Source of the DNA: Arctopsyche grandis | Taxonomy: Eukaryota; Arthropoda; Insecta; Trichoptera; Hydropsychidae | Direction: 5' to 3' | Assembly: GCF_051622035.1 (NCBI RefSeq) | Contig: NC_135362.1 | Location: forward strand, 7,877,501 to 7,941,500 | DNA: 64,000 bases | Shown here: positions 21,198 to 33,248 of the stretch, one piece after another | Layout of the letters: every line of letters begins with the position of its first letter | How positions within the stretch are numbered: the first letter of the stretch is position 1 | The notes under the pieces: generated by a model | Databases searched by the model: none | Told to the model about the DNA's origin: nothing | The model's input: the letters and a program-made list of their open reading frames with translations, nothing else | Program-made: the position numbers and the translations under genes

Positions 21198-24100
21198 ATG
21201 GACCCCGAGGCGTTCCTGGATATGGCCAACCAAGTCATCAAGCTCAAGATGTTCCCTTACTTCGACATCGCGCATTCCCTGCTCTGCGCGCTCGCCGTGC
21301 GCGAAGACCTCGGTGCAGGTGAGCCCCCCTTCACTTCACTCCACTTACCCTTTCAGACACTCACTCCCCTTAATCTATACTCCCCATGTGCAACTCCCCC
21401 CACCCGCAATCCCCACTAATCCGCATGGTAATGTCACTTTTCAGTTACACAACGGTCGCCACTTTTACAGACGTCGTTTCTAATAATACGCTGAAAGCAC
21501 GCCGCCGGTGATCTTCCTGTGAAAAAATAATCAGATGCTGCCCTATTTATAGCCCGGGTCCATTCGGCCGGTCTCTGTGACGGTGAAAGTTTTTCTCGAG
21601 GTGCGATTTCTCGACAACTAGTCAAGTAATCGAGTGGTCTCGACCGGTAGTCGATTGAGCCATGTAAAAATAATTTATCAGTGCGATCGAAATAAAAAGT
21701 GCGAGGGCGATTCGTTCCCGCGGGGATATATTTAGACGTATGATGGTCGTTAAGATTGTTTTTACGGTCGCTAATGCCGATGATTATATTTTCAATTTTT
21801 TCGCTGTTTTTGTTTAATTCGTTTGTTTTTTGAAAGAATTTGTTTTATACGCACACACTTGAATAAAATGTTTCTTTTTGTCGTTTGTTTTTATTTTAAT
21901 ATATTAATTTGCGTGTCAAAATTTGAATTTGCCGCCATTTGCAGCGAGCGCGTTCTTGTCCCTCTGTGGCTGTCAACATTTCTATTTCGCATTATGATTA
22001 AAATAAAATAATTAAATTGTTACTAGAGTTATAAAATAATTAAGATGGCGGAAATGGACAAGTGTCTCAAGTTTTTTCAGGTCGCAAACTTCATTTGTCA
22101 GCTAATAGAAGATTAATAATATATGTATACCTTCTAATAAAAATTATCGTTATATGAAATTGATTGGCGCAAAATGGATAGTGCATCTTAGTTGAACATT
22201 ATTTTCAAATAAACATCTACACAATGATCGCGTTAGAATCGATAATACATACACGCCACAAGTAAAAATTTCATATAAAGGTCTGACCGCACTATACGGC
22301 CGTCGACTGCTGCAGCACGGCAAAGTTGATACAAAAGGAAACGCGTGACGCGTAGTGCGTTATATCTCATACAATTTCAAACAAACAATATTTGGCCGCA
22401 CGCTGCCGTTCGTGTCGCAGACGCATAGTGCGGTCAGACCTTAAGACAGGCATGTGCGACGTCAGGCCGAGCGACAGCTGACACACACACACACATACAT
22501 TCATCATTTCGAACGGGTTGGATCGGTAAGCGTGTAATGCGCGCAATTTTTAATATAATATTACGTGCGTGCGCGCGCCTATAAATTACCTTACATTATA
22601 TTTATATATAACATATAAAAGATTTTTTTCAAAAAAATAATTAAATTTTAAATCATTAATAAATCAACTGATATTTTACCGAATGCACAATAATGTGCAT
22701 ACAGGCCACTAGTATAATTTAAGACATGTGTAAGTAAACGCGCATTGATTAAAAAATCCAGCATTTGTACAAATATTATTTTTCTTATTTTATTTGGCAT
22801 ATGTACATTATATCTAATAACTAAAGTCCGGACCCAGAGCGCGCCGTTCATTGTTCAAATGTTGTAAATGCATTGTTAAAGGTTTGCCGAACCTTTTTTA
22901 CAAGGCATTTACAACAATTGAACAATGAGCGGCGCGCTTTGGGTCCGTACTCTACTAATAACTTTGTGAGTTGATAAGTTACTAGCTTATTTTGTCATAA
23001 GTAGAGGTAGGACCGTAAATTGTTGTAAATGCTTTGTAAAAAAGGTTCGGCAAACCTTAAACAATGCATTTACAACATTTGAACAATAAACGGCCCCCTC
23101 AGGGTCCGGGCTTTAGTCATAAGAAACGTGAGGCAGTTGGACTAAATAAAATGCATAACTCGAAATCCAATAAAACTTTTCCCCAACCACATACATATTT
23201 CAGAATAACGAGGAATTCATTATTATGAAAATGTCACAGAAAAAGTCACGTTAGTTATGAATCAATTTTGATTACAATATTGAAGCATTTCAATTTGACG
23301 TGAAAATATTCTTATCTTAGATATAAATATATAAAGATTGTGAAGTATATTTAACTAAGAAACAGTATATTGTATAGTAAAATAAAAATAAAATGTATCC
23401 ATACGAACATATTCAAATCGTAAGTTGCATGTATTTAAATACATATCAATAGTAAAAGCAATATTGTCATTACGACTACGTTCAACTACACGTCACACAT
23501 GTGACGTGTTGTGCATACGTATGTACATAGGTCACGATTTAGATGAGCAATTTAAACAGCTTGATGTGAAAAATTTATCATCATCAATCGCTACAATCGT
23601 AGACTGACTGAGAGTTCAACAAACGACTCATTATAAACACAATTACTGTTGCTAAAAAGAAAACGGACGAGTCCGGCCTCGGCGTATTCTTTTCATACCA
23701 TTTTTCGGTTGATCGATCACAAAAACCAATCGCCGATGCTGTGGAAAATTTTTACGCTTTGTCGCCATTTTCCTTTTACGGTCGTGATTTCATTTTGAAA
23801 TATTGTATTTCACGCTGCAATGATTGCGTTTGTTTATTTTGGATTTGATTGTACACTAAGCGGCAGGCATATTAACAAATTATGTTTCTTATCTTTCTGG
23901 CGATATGAAACAGTTTAAATTTATCGTATTTAATCAGGGCTGGGAAATCGTTAAAAAACACGACTTCGAGTCCGATTTTTATTTTTTATTTTTTTCACAT
24001 TTTTCTCCGCTGGGCTAATTTTTGAACATCTTTAGGTTAGATGAAGTTAATCATTCGCTATTAATAATTCGTTTTTTCCATTTAATATCATGCATTTTTT

Positions 24101-27100
24101 ATTTATGAATTCATACACGAAACTTATAAAAAGTACGCATTTGATGTAACGAGTGCCAAATAACCTCTCCTCAATTTGATCTAAACATGAAAAAACTCAA
24201 ATTTGAATACTTTATTTTTTTATTTTATACATTTATATACATATGTATATAGTTAAACTATATATACAGTTAAACTCCAATGCGCTTTCCTGGCCAATTA
24301 CAAACATCAATAAACAAATATGTTTATACAGTATCATAGAGACAAAGTGGATAGCATTTTATAATATCAGCAAATTTGAGATTCTACATATATATGTATA
24401 TATATACAAAGATTCTACGTATAGACTTGAATTTGCGAGGGATAAATATATAAATTGGTAATAATTCAACGTTTGTATATGTATGTATGTGAATGTAAAA
24501 AATGAACGCGGTTTAAACGTGAAATTGGAGTCGGAATCGGTCGAATTTTTAACGAATTTGACTCTGACTCCAGTCAAAAAACCACGACTCCACAACTCCG
24601 ATTCCACAGCCTTGTATTTGATTGAGTCAGTATTAATTTCAAGCTGCCATAGTAAAAAAAATCAAGATTCAGTATAGACTAGAGTCAACGGAAATATGTA
24701 TGTATATCTACGGTTCGGGAATATTCTGAAATTATAGCTCCATAAAATGACGACTCGATTAAATGATTTCTAGCATCAGAGAAGTAAATTCAAAGGAATA
24801 ATTTTTTTTTTCATTTAATTATAATTACTAAACAGTGGAGTATGTTTTTTTTGCCGTTATGGCTATTGTTGACTTCGTAGAAAACCCTTTTTATTTTTAT
24901 TGCTCCCTTGATATCACCACTGTTGGAACGTGTATTGTTATTTGGGATTGCCCATAGATGTAGAATAACCTAGATATGCCATTACATACAAATTTCGTTG
25001 GAGATCTTGTCGCCACTATCTGAGGGGTTCGGGGGGTTTAACTAGTGGGGAAGTGGTGAAAAAAAAGGAAGGAACGCAGTGGTCAGCAACCAGTTTATGT
25101 ACATATGTACATGCACTGAAGTTTTATTTTATTTATAACTTCATTTTATTGGACACTCCGCGTGACAGTATTTAGTTCATTGTTTGTAGTTTTAAACTTA
25201 ATGTCGATTTCTGAATTTCCTTCAGTGCCAACAGTGGCAGAGGTTGATATATGATATAACACTACATACATCGCGCCGATATTTCATTATATGTTAAAAT
25301 ACTACTATAATTGAAGACATAATATATTAATTCTTTCTTATAATATGTGATGCCATTCGCCTTTTTATGTTTTCTTGAGTAATTGTAACACATTTCACTG
25401 AACACGTTGGCATTTTCGAAAAATGTCAATCGACCTTCCTACTTAGAAGCTGACTAGCTACTGAGAGAGAGTATGCATCCTCTGTACTTTTTTTTTGTGT
25501 GTGCATCCTCCAACAGGGTGACCGGCTTAGAGCGCCAGGGCCTATCTATGTATTCAATATCTATGGGATTGCCCTAATGAGCACCCGTCCCTTAGAAATG
25601 ACTTGTATTGAACCGAAGACTTTCTCGTTGCATCAGTTATTTATGAGAAGGGCTATTAATACAACTGCGACCAATGGCGCGAAGCTTCACAGTGCCTTTG
25701 TAAATGAAATTGATTATAATTTATAGATATGCATAGCATAGTTATGAATATGTAGTCCAAAATGCTTGAAGGATATCTTATCAGTATTTATTTTCATTCG
25801 CACACAGCGCGTTTAATAAATTAGTCAAGGAATGTTTTTAATTAAAACAACGGCTGTGTACCTCATGTGTATTTTTAATTAATTTTGTGATTATGATAAA
25901 GTTTGGGTGTCAATGTGAAACATGTGGTAGCCGCTATGAGATATTTTTGTTCTCGGTTCAAACTCTCCCAGTCACAGGCCAGGAATTCAGATCTATTTTA
26001 CTCTCCTACTAAAAGCTTACTTCGGCTGTCGCAAAAAGCAGGAAGAGCACACTCTATTATACATATACTACAGCTTCCCAAACTTCCCACAATATTTCAT
26101 TTTTTTATCTACACCCACATATAAATTTTGGCAAAATGTCTTTGCAAAAATGATTCAATCCGAACGAGTAATATTTAGACAGTAATAATTTCGTAAATGC
26201 CTTTTATACGATCTACAATAATAAAGATGGAGGTTAATTTGTTTATTTTTCCATTTCAAACTTACAATTTTCATTTTATAATCTCATGGTAGGTATTTTA
26301 ACTTCGACACCAATGTAAGACTTCCTGGATAAGATTCATTTTTTTTATTTCAAAATTTACTTGCTCGAGCAATGCCTGGATATTTGTTTAAGCAAATTTA
26401 TAATATATCCAGCGTAGCTCTTGCCAAATTTGCTAGTTGTATAAATAGATCATATGTATGTAGTATGTATGAATATAATTTTGATATTTTTGTAAAGCGT
26501 TTGATATATAAAAAAATACATAATACATAATGAGAAATGAAAATTGATAGATTAATAATACATATATATGTACATATGTACGTAAATACGTATGGATATT
26601 TTATAAACTATTTTATTTAATTTTTTCGATATAAAAATATTGTATAAAAATCTTCCCACTTCTAGACATTATTTTATTTTATTTTAAAATATTTTTTTTA
26701 TTTAAGAATTAAGAATTATAACAAGGGTGACCATATTTCCCTGGATTCAAAACGAGACGCTCCGCAAAAAAATTGTCCCTCAACCCCCCTATATAAAAGA
26801 AATGTATTGCACCCTCAAAAATTAAAACATTATTTCCTCGAATAACCATTAATATTATCAAGAAATTATATATTTTTTTCAGATATTCAATTCTTGTGTG
26901 GCAAATAGAAAAAAAGATTAAAAAAATAAAATAATATTGTATGTCGCTGCAGGCTGATTTCTGAATCGTTTAAAATCAACAAATAAAAATTTTCCAAAAA
27001 GATATTCTCGGTTTCTTTTCATTGAAAAAATTATGTAATATATTTTTATCAGAATGTACATTTCAAGATACAAATTAAATAAATTTATTTATTAAAAGTT

Positions 27101-29620
27101 TGGACCATTGTGGCATTACAGGAATTTCTAATGCGCCACAATGGTCAAAAATATAACAGAAAAGAAACAAAATAATTAACTACATAAAAAAATTAAATAC
27201 ATATTTAAATGACCGCAAAATATAACATTATATTTTACGGATATTAAAAAATAATTTTGATGAAAATAATAGAACAAAGCGATTTTTATTCAGAAACATG
27301 TACATAAAATGAGTCACGTAACAAAATATTTAAAATGAATATATTGTATGTATTATAAATGTATATTTATATAGCGTTTGTTTTTGGGAAACAAATTAAT
27401 ATGGAAATATTTGTATAGTAAAATTCTTCTTTGAAACAAAACGGGACAATCTTACGATAAAACGGAACTGTCCCGGCCAAAACGCGACGTATGGTCACCC
27501 TTATACACAATATTATTTATAATGCACTATTGAAAATTTCTCAAATTGGTTTTTAAAATTTAAAAAGAGTTAATATGTTAGATTTTCCAAAAATCATTGT
27601 CCAGTTTACATATTCGTAACATAATCAATAATCGCAGATGTTAATTAGGAATGATTAAACATTTACAGGTGCACAGGCGTTTTCACGTAAACATCCATTA
27701 TCATGTTGGCTCTCGACCATGCTGGTGATCTTCTCCGGAGCGATGGTGGCCAACGGACTGCTGGGCGAACCGATACTGGCCCCTCTTAAAAACACGCCTC
27801 AACTAATCGTCGGCACATTAACATGGTAAACGTGTGGTAAGATTCTATTATATCTTAACGAGTGTGAAGAGCTATTGAATTTATGTCTGCTTTCCATTTC
27901 AGGTACTTCGTGTTTTACAGTCCATTCGATATTGGATACAAGGTTGGCAAATTTCTTCCCGTCAAAATAGTAGCTTCGGCTATGAAAGAGATCTACAGGG
28001 CGAAGAAAGTCTACGACGGTGTCACGCACGCTGCAAAACTCTATCCAAACGCTTATATTATAATGATCATCATCGGAACGATGAAAGGAAACGGTGCAGG
28101 ATTCGTCAAGCTGCTCGAGAGATTGATCCGAGGAGCATGGACGCCGACTGCTATGGAGTTCATGCAACCTACTTTGTTAGTATTATATAATAAGACTATT
28201 TGTAATGATATATTACATATATACAATGTGTGCCATTTGTTTTGGTATGGAACTGCAGAATTCATCCAGTATTATTCGATTTTATTTTATTTTATCTTTA
28301 ATTTATACCAAGAAGGCCTGACAGGGTAACCCCAATGCGCCTTCATGGTCAGAAACATTGTACATTCGATATAAATATTATTAGTATTATTCAAAGTACA
28401 TAAATACATATAAATTAATATCCACAGAGACATCTATGGTCAACTTTGTAGCATTTTAAACAATTCAGCGAAATTCAGTAAATACAAATCAATTAACATC
28501 CAATTGACCACTCTGTTCAAAGCATTATATGCTAACCACTAGTCTATTTTGATAAACTATTCAAATAAATTTAATCAAATGTTTACTATAGAGACATTTG
28601 TGGTCAAATTTGTAATTTGCAGCATTTTATACAATTCGAGATTGCTGAAAATTCGATATTTTGCGAGAAAATGGGTAAGGTTATCAATTTGTTGGAGCCG
28701 TTTCAACTCTGATAGGAAACGATCGACCTGGAGTCACAAATCCAAGGTCTGGCCAGCAGATACCAGTGGGATTTGAACCCGTGACCACTCTGTTCAAAGC
28801 ATTATATGCTAACCACTAGTCTATTCTACTGGTTTGATACCATTTCCAAGTGTTAATATACATATATCATCATCTTATATATAATTTCGAAAGAGACTTT
28901 GTATGCATGTATGTTTGTTTGTTTGGTTCGTAGAATCCATGACGTTTATAATAAAAATTTTAATAATTTAGATTTAATAAAAAAACAAATGAATATCCAA
29001 ATTAATTTAAATAAAATAAAGCTATTCAAATAATACTATTAGATTAGCCATGTTTAAGCGGTTTATATTAGAAATACCGAGCGATGCCCGGATAAACCAC
29101 TAGTATTAAATATTTGAAACTATTTCATTTAAATGTATGTATGTATGTATATGTATATTGCGGTTAATTAAGCAAAACTCATATTAGATTAGATTTGTGT
29201 TATAAATATTTATTTTCATAATATGATTTCATATATAGGTAGAAACAAAAATCGATTTAAATTGAAAAAAATTGTTTTTTTTTTTAATTTTCAGCTATAC
29301 CAAAGCTTCTTTAGTGGCTTCAATAATATTTGTTCTCGATAAAAAGACTGATTTGATCTCTGCGCCACATGCATTAGTTTACTTTGGAATTGTTATCTTC
29401 TTTGTGTACTTCAAGGTAGTATATATTTTTTGTATATTTATGAAATACTTATAATTTTAGAATTATTACTAATTTTTTATTGATTTTTCAGTTATCATCT
29501 ATCTTGCTTGGAATTCACGATCCGTTCGTTCCATTCGAAAATCTGTTTTGTGCCTTATTCCTTGGAGGAATTTGGGATTCTCTCGCCAAATTGATGGGTC
29601 GCGGACAGCCTAAAGAATAG
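21198..29620 (+). CDS. Trimeric intracellular cation channel (TRIC/TMEM38-type)
   Basis: Five exons with matching phases: 21198-21318, 27669-27825, 27903-28175, 29295-29415 and 29492-29620 (TAG); 801 nt, 266 residues (vertebrate TMEM38A/B are about 290-300). TRIC channels sit in the ER/SR membrane and pass K+ as counter-ion for Ca2+ release. Family marks visible: FPYFDIAHSLLCAL near residue 20-33, KHPLSCWLSTMLVIFSGAM in TM2, FYSPFDIGYK (97-106) and LPVKIVASAMKEIYRAKK (111-128), the conserved basic KE-x-x-R-x-KK region, then GTMKGNGAG (151-159), FYTKASLVASIIFVLDKK and HALVYFGIVIFFVYFKLSS. The C-terminus is short and lacks the long basic tail of vertebrate paralogues. The start is fixed by a full Kozak context. 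Intron 1 is 6.35 kb and filled with repeats; the other introns are 76-1119 bp. Exon 3 uses the donor GTTAGT. Confidence 0.95.
22279..22441. mobile_element. PIF/Harbinger-like MITE, 163 bp
   Basis: Ends AGGTCTGACCGCACTATACG and CGCATAGTGCGGTCAGACCT are inverse repeats, flanked by TAA on both sides (22276-22278 and 22442-22444). The 3-bp TWA duplication points to PIF/Harbinger. The core contains GACGCG/CGCGTGACGCG. Confidence 0.75.
22446..22618 (+). mobile_element. Internal fragment of Helitron family B
   Basis: Matches the middle of the family B copies at 42684-43023 and 52679-53036: GTGCGACGTCAGGCCGAGCG, ACACACACACA, CATTCATCATTTCGAACGGG, GTGTAATGCGCGCAATTTTT, ATAAATTACCTTACATTATA. Neither terminus is present. 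Confidence 0.55.
22821..23116. mobile_element. Foldback element made of two inverse palindromic halves
   Basis: The ends CTAAAGTCCGGACCC and GGGTCCGGGCTTTAG are inverse. Each half is itself a hairpin containing GTTCATTGTTCAAATGTTGT, AAATGC, AAGGTTTGCCGAACCTTTT and GCATTTACAAC. So two copies of a roughly 130-bp hairpin element face each other. No ORF. The target duplication is not clear. Confidence 0.6.
23117..26720. other. TRIC intron 1, central part: no gene seen
   Basis: AT-rich intronic sequence. It holds a SINE tail fragment at 24278-24310 (minus; ACTCCAATGCGCTTTCCTGG), TATG/ACATATGT tracts, and a moderately GC stretch at 25500-25690 with a 75-codon ORF that I cannot match to anything. 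No exon is supported. Confidence 0.35.
26723..27502. mobile_element. TIR element, AAGGGTGACCATA ends
   Basis: The left end AAGGGTGACCATATTTCCCT and right end TATGGTCACCCTT are inverse. Just inside, both sides carry remnants of a second inverse block (AAAACGAGACGC / AAAACGCGACG, and TGTCCCTC / GACAATC). The core includes a piece (27071-27200) shared with the LINE region at 34740-34850, including a hairpin GACCATTGTGGC ... GCCACAATGGTC. A hAT-like origin is likely but the target duplication has decayed. Confidence 0.55.
28308..28835 (-). repeat. tRNA-derived SINE copy, minus strand, with internal duplication
   Basis: Minus-strand tail at 28308-28350 (AAGGCCTGACAGGGTAACCC, CAATGCGCCTTCATGG) and head at 28750-28835 (B box read as GGGTTCAAATCCCAC, A-box side TAGTGGTTAGCATATAATGC). 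The head string CACTCTGTTCAAAGCATTAT occurs twice (28509 and 28785), so part of the SINE has been duplicated. It lies in intron 3 of the TRIC gene. Confidence 0.7.
28873..29103 (+). mobile_element. Short nonautonomous Helitron, family A, copy 2
   Basis: Starts TCTTATATATAATTTCGAAA after A (28872) and ends TACCGAGCGATGCCCGG ... CCACTAG before T (29104). It has the same ends as 11447-11618 and 45198-45426. Located in TRIC intron 3, about 190 bp before exon 4. Confidence 0.82.
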
Positions 29621-31450
29621 GATTTAAAGTCAATCATTTTTTTGACAAAAATCTATTAATGGTAAATTTTCGTCGTTGAAAGTATGATAGATAAATAATT
29701 ATTTTAAAAATTACCACAAAAAGCAATTAATTTTTTTTTACAGATTGACTTATTAATTATAGAAGACACGGACATCAATGAGTTATGGAAAGTTTAGCAT
29801 TTTTTGCAGCGACCAAAGTGTTTTTACCTAGAAAAGCTAGTCAGTTAAGCGAATTTTCCTAGTAATTTTAAGCAACATTTTTTTACCTGTTTGCTTTTGT
29901 TATGTGTATAATATTAATGTTTTTTAATATTAATATGATGTACGCCACATAAGCAATCACTGGGTGTAGATTTATATTGTTATTTTAGTATAAATTGTAA
30001 TTATTTATTTAAAAACCTATTGATTGAAAAATTTATGACTCAAATATGTTTTAAATTGACATTGTTACTATTTTATAATTGGTTTTAATTTTGAATATGA
30101 GCATATTTTACTATACATTGTACCTTTTTTTCAAAATTTATATTGAAGGGATTATTTTTTTTGATTACGATAGCTATCTGTTGAATATTTTGAATGTTGT
30201 TTATTAAATTTTTGACAAATTTATAACATATAGACATGAATAGCAATAAACTAATACGAAATATACATACTCATAATTTTAATTGATACTTCTAGAATAA
30301 TGTGCTTTGTACTTTTACAATTCATAGAGTTTTATTAATAGAAATTTCTCTAAATACATTTTCATATACAACATAGCTAAAGAAAACGTTTAAAAATGTC
30401 TGAAATTGAACTCAGTGGGTGCGGTTCAATTTCATAGTATTTTTGATGTACAAATTTTCCGCTATTGTGATCATCAAAATCTCTACGAACAAAAAAAAAA
30501 ATATAAATTAAAGTAAGTATTTTTACACATTGAAATCAAATATTAGTTTAATTTTGTTTGATATTTATTTGTGTGCGAGTGTGTGTATATATGACTCTTT
30601 GAGCCGTTTGAAGTTTTTATGAAGTTTTAAATGTTTTATAATTATTTACAAATTACATGTCACAAATAGCTTTAAGAACACGAATAAACGACTGGTACCA
30701 CAATTTTTTTTGTTTTTATTTATGTGAATATAAAATGCAAATGCAAAAATATATAACATGCAAAGTTTATTTAGATATAAATGTATATTTAAAATAATTG
30801 CACGCACTGATGATGTGGTATATAATATGCTTTGGGTGAAGGTTAATAACTAGTTACATCGAACTACACCGTTATGAGAAGAATAAACATGAACATGAAC
30901 CCAAGAATTATTTATAATGTTCTGTGGCCCTATTTTGAATTTGTCTTCTTTGGCATTTTAGGAAAAAGAATAACGTTGGTGATTCAATAGCTTATTTTAG
31001 ATCAATATTTTAGACATCTGGTTGTGTGTAAATACAGATGTGATCATTGTTGTAATCGAGTTTGTAAATTAAGGTCATTGAGATGGTATATAAAACAAGA
31101 ATTAAATAGCTCAGGTTTATACCGTCATTATAACGAAGGAATTATCTAGTTCAAGTACATACGAATATATACATAATTGTAGTTTTTATGCACATATACG
31201 TATATTATTATAAATAAGTTTTTTTTAAACAGAAAAAAAGATGAACATATTTTTTTTTAATTATGAATTGTCTCAGTGGCTCTTAACCTTATATTTTAAT
31301 TCATAAACACGTTAGAATCGGTTATAAAATTTGAAACCTGTGCTATAAATGTTTATTAAATTCATACCAATAAACACTATTTATTGTTAGTGAATTTTCT
31401 TGACGATGGACTACTTTTTTTTCTCTTGACTATGGACTATGGACTAATGG
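29621..31450 (+). other. TRIC 3' UTR and intergenic sequence
   Basis: AT-rich, with no ORF or clear mobile element. Candidate polyadenylation signals are GCAATAAAC near 30246 and GAATAAAC near 30682 and 30884. Which is used cannot be told. Confidence 0.35.
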
Positions 31451-31901
31451 ACTATTTTGAACATTGTGATCGTGGGTAGCTCTCTATGGATGAAATTTTC
31501 GGGTGCCATATGTTCCGTGAGCGAGATTTTAGTAACGTGTACGAGGTCGCTTTGTTCGGAATTATCAATGAACCATATAATTCATATACGAAACAAAAAT
31601 ACATCACAATTGAAGATTTTTAAAAATAAATCTATACAAGTATGAGTCACACATGAAACTTTTTTTATACACATTTTTCCTATGAAAATTTCGAGCTAAC
31701 TTGTTCTTAATTAAATTTCATTAACATATGTACACATAGTACTCAATATTTAAATGATTGGCATCAATACATTGACAAAATAAGGCTATAGAGACAAAAA
31801 TGACGGAAATGCTAAATTTTAGTATCAGAAATTTTTTTTTTTTTTTAAATAAATTTATTAAAATTTTTTAAATAAAGCTTCTGCTTTAATTTTATATAAT
31901 A

Positions 31902-32025
31902 CTAGTGGTTTTACCCAGCTTCGCTCGGTATTTATAATATAAACCGCTTAAGCATGGCTAATCTAATAGTAAACATTCATTTGCTTTTTAATTAAATTTA
32001 TTTCAATCAAATATATTTAATGACA
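31902..32025 (-). mobile_element. Helitron family A, truncated copy, minus strand
   Basis: Read on the minus strand it ends TACCGAGCGAAGCTGGGTAA + AACCACTAG followed by T, the family A 3' end, and continues into AACCGCTTAAGCATGGC-type family sequence. The 5' TC end is not seen; a satellite-like repeat begins near 32056. Confidence 0.65.
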
Positions 32026-32054
32026 ACCATATCATAAATGAATTATACATACAC

Positions 32055-32487
32055 AACCGGAACTGAAAAAGGAGTCGAGATCCAGAACTGAAAAAGGAAT
32101 CGGGATCCGGAACTGAAACGGGATTCCGGATCCGGACCTGAAACAGGAATCCAGAACTGGAAATGAAAATTAAATCGGGATTCGGAACTGAAAAAGGTGT
32201 CGGGATTCGGAACTGAAACAGGAATCCGGACATGGAACTGAAATAGAAATCCGAATCCGGAATTGAGAAAGGAATTTGGAACCGAAACGGAAAAAGAAAT
32301 ATGGAACCGGAACTGAAAAACTTATCCTGATCCGGAATTGAAAAAGGAATCGGAATCCAGATCTGGAACGGGAATCTGGATCCGGACCTGAAACAGGAAT
32401 TCAGAACTGGAAGTGAAAAATAAATCGGGATTCGGAACCGAAAAAGGTATCGGGATCCGGAAATAAAACAAGAATCCGGATCTTTAG
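32055..32487. repeat. Tandem satellite with about 24-bp unit and about 250-bp higher-order period
   Basis: Degenerate units of the form CCGGAACTGAAAAAGGAATC + GGGAT are repeated roughly 17 times. A longer block (GGATCCGGACCTGAAACAGG ... GGAAATGAAAATTAAATCGG) occurs at about 32127 and again at about 32377, showing a second, longer period. Since the unit is near a multiple of three, weak ORFs appear on the minus strand; I do not consider them genes. Confidence 0.75.
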
Positions 32488-32528
32488 GTAGGTTTTTTTC
32501 GGTTTGTTAGTAGTATGCGTGCACACAG

Positions 32529-32650
32529 CTAAAGTACTGAGCGTACGTACGCTACGGATACTGAGTGTACGTACGCTACAGATACTGAGTGTGCGTACGC
32601 TACAGATACTGAGTGTGCGTAGACGACTGAGCGTACGTACGTATGCATAT
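32529..32650. repeat. Tandem repeat, 24-bp unit
   Basis: The unit TACTGAGTGTACGTACGCTA + CAGA occurs about four times with few differences (GAGCGTACGTACGCTACGGA, GAGTGTGCGTACGCTACAGA). Each unit contains the palindrome GTACGTAC or GCGTACGC. Confidence 0.75.
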
Positions 32651-32935
32651 ATTCGAGATACCGTATGGAAATGTATGGAAAATACTGTAAAAATGTACAT
32701 GAAATAAAGTGACTATTCGTACTGATTTTAAGAGGATAGTACTAGTTTTTTGGGTATCTGTCCTTGTAATCGTGAGATAAAACCAGTACACTATTTTATC
32801 TAATAGATGGATAAATATAAAAATTCTTCGGCGAAAATGATCTACAAAAATATCGACAAATTAGTCAAATGTTGTTTACATTTATCAGGAACAAATGCAC
32901 CAGCCGAAGAATTTTTTATTTCGATGAACAATATA

Positions 32936-33119
32936 GTTCAGTGATTATTCCGCAAAAAGTGATCTCGTGCACGTCACTAAAATCTCAACCATGGAACATC
33001 TGGCACCCAAAAACTCCATCAATCCATGCGGAATATTGTACTAACGAGAACTCGAGTGCCAGATATTCCGTATTCGCAACTATTGTCGTGCGCGCGATCG
33101 CAATTTCACAATAATCCAT
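32936..33119. mobile_element. Nonautonomous TIR element, GATTATTCCG family, copy 2
   Basis: Closely matches 3566-3766: GTGATTATTCCGCAAAAAGT, GTGCACGTCACTAAAATCTC, GGAACATCTGGCACCC, GAGTGCCAGATATTCCG, GTGCGCGCGATCGCAAT, ATAATCCA. Slightly shorter than the first copy. Confidence 0.6.
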
Positions 33120-33177
33120 TTACCAAACAATATATGTGTGTATAGTCCAGTGATGAAACGAAATTGAATGTTGAAAC

Positions 33178-33248
33178 CAGGGACCCGAACCGAAAACCGA
33201 TATTTTTTTTACCCAACTGGAATGAAAAAAATAATGGTTCGGTCCCTG
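33178..33248. mobile_element. 71-bp hAT-type micro-MITE
   Basis: Ends CAGGGACCCGAACCG and CGGTTCGGTCCCTG are inverse repeats. The 8-bp target duplication GTTGAAAC is perfect (33170-33177 and 33249-33256). Only about 40 bp separate the two ends. The ends resemble those of the larger element at 20206-20950. Confidence 0.8.

Noticed and set aside
25499-25726. 75-codon ORF in TRIC intron 1 (MCILQQGDRLRAPGPIYVFN...)
   Set aside because: Slightly more balanced composition than the surroundings, but no family match and no splice partners that would fit the TRIC frame.
28176-28181. Reading the TRIC third exon onward past 28175 (LLVLYNKTICND...)
   Set aside because: The open frame continues by chance into the intron; splitting after TT (28175) to CTATACC (29295) restores the conserved FYTKAS sequence in phase.
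32003-32233. Minus-strand ORF with FRIPTPFSVPNPD-like repeats
   Set aside because: Generated by the ~24-bp satellite; no start context and no independent support.
32529-32650. Possible CRISPR-like array
   Set aside because: The 24-bp units are directly contiguous without unique spacers; it is a plain tandem repeat in a eukaryotic genome.
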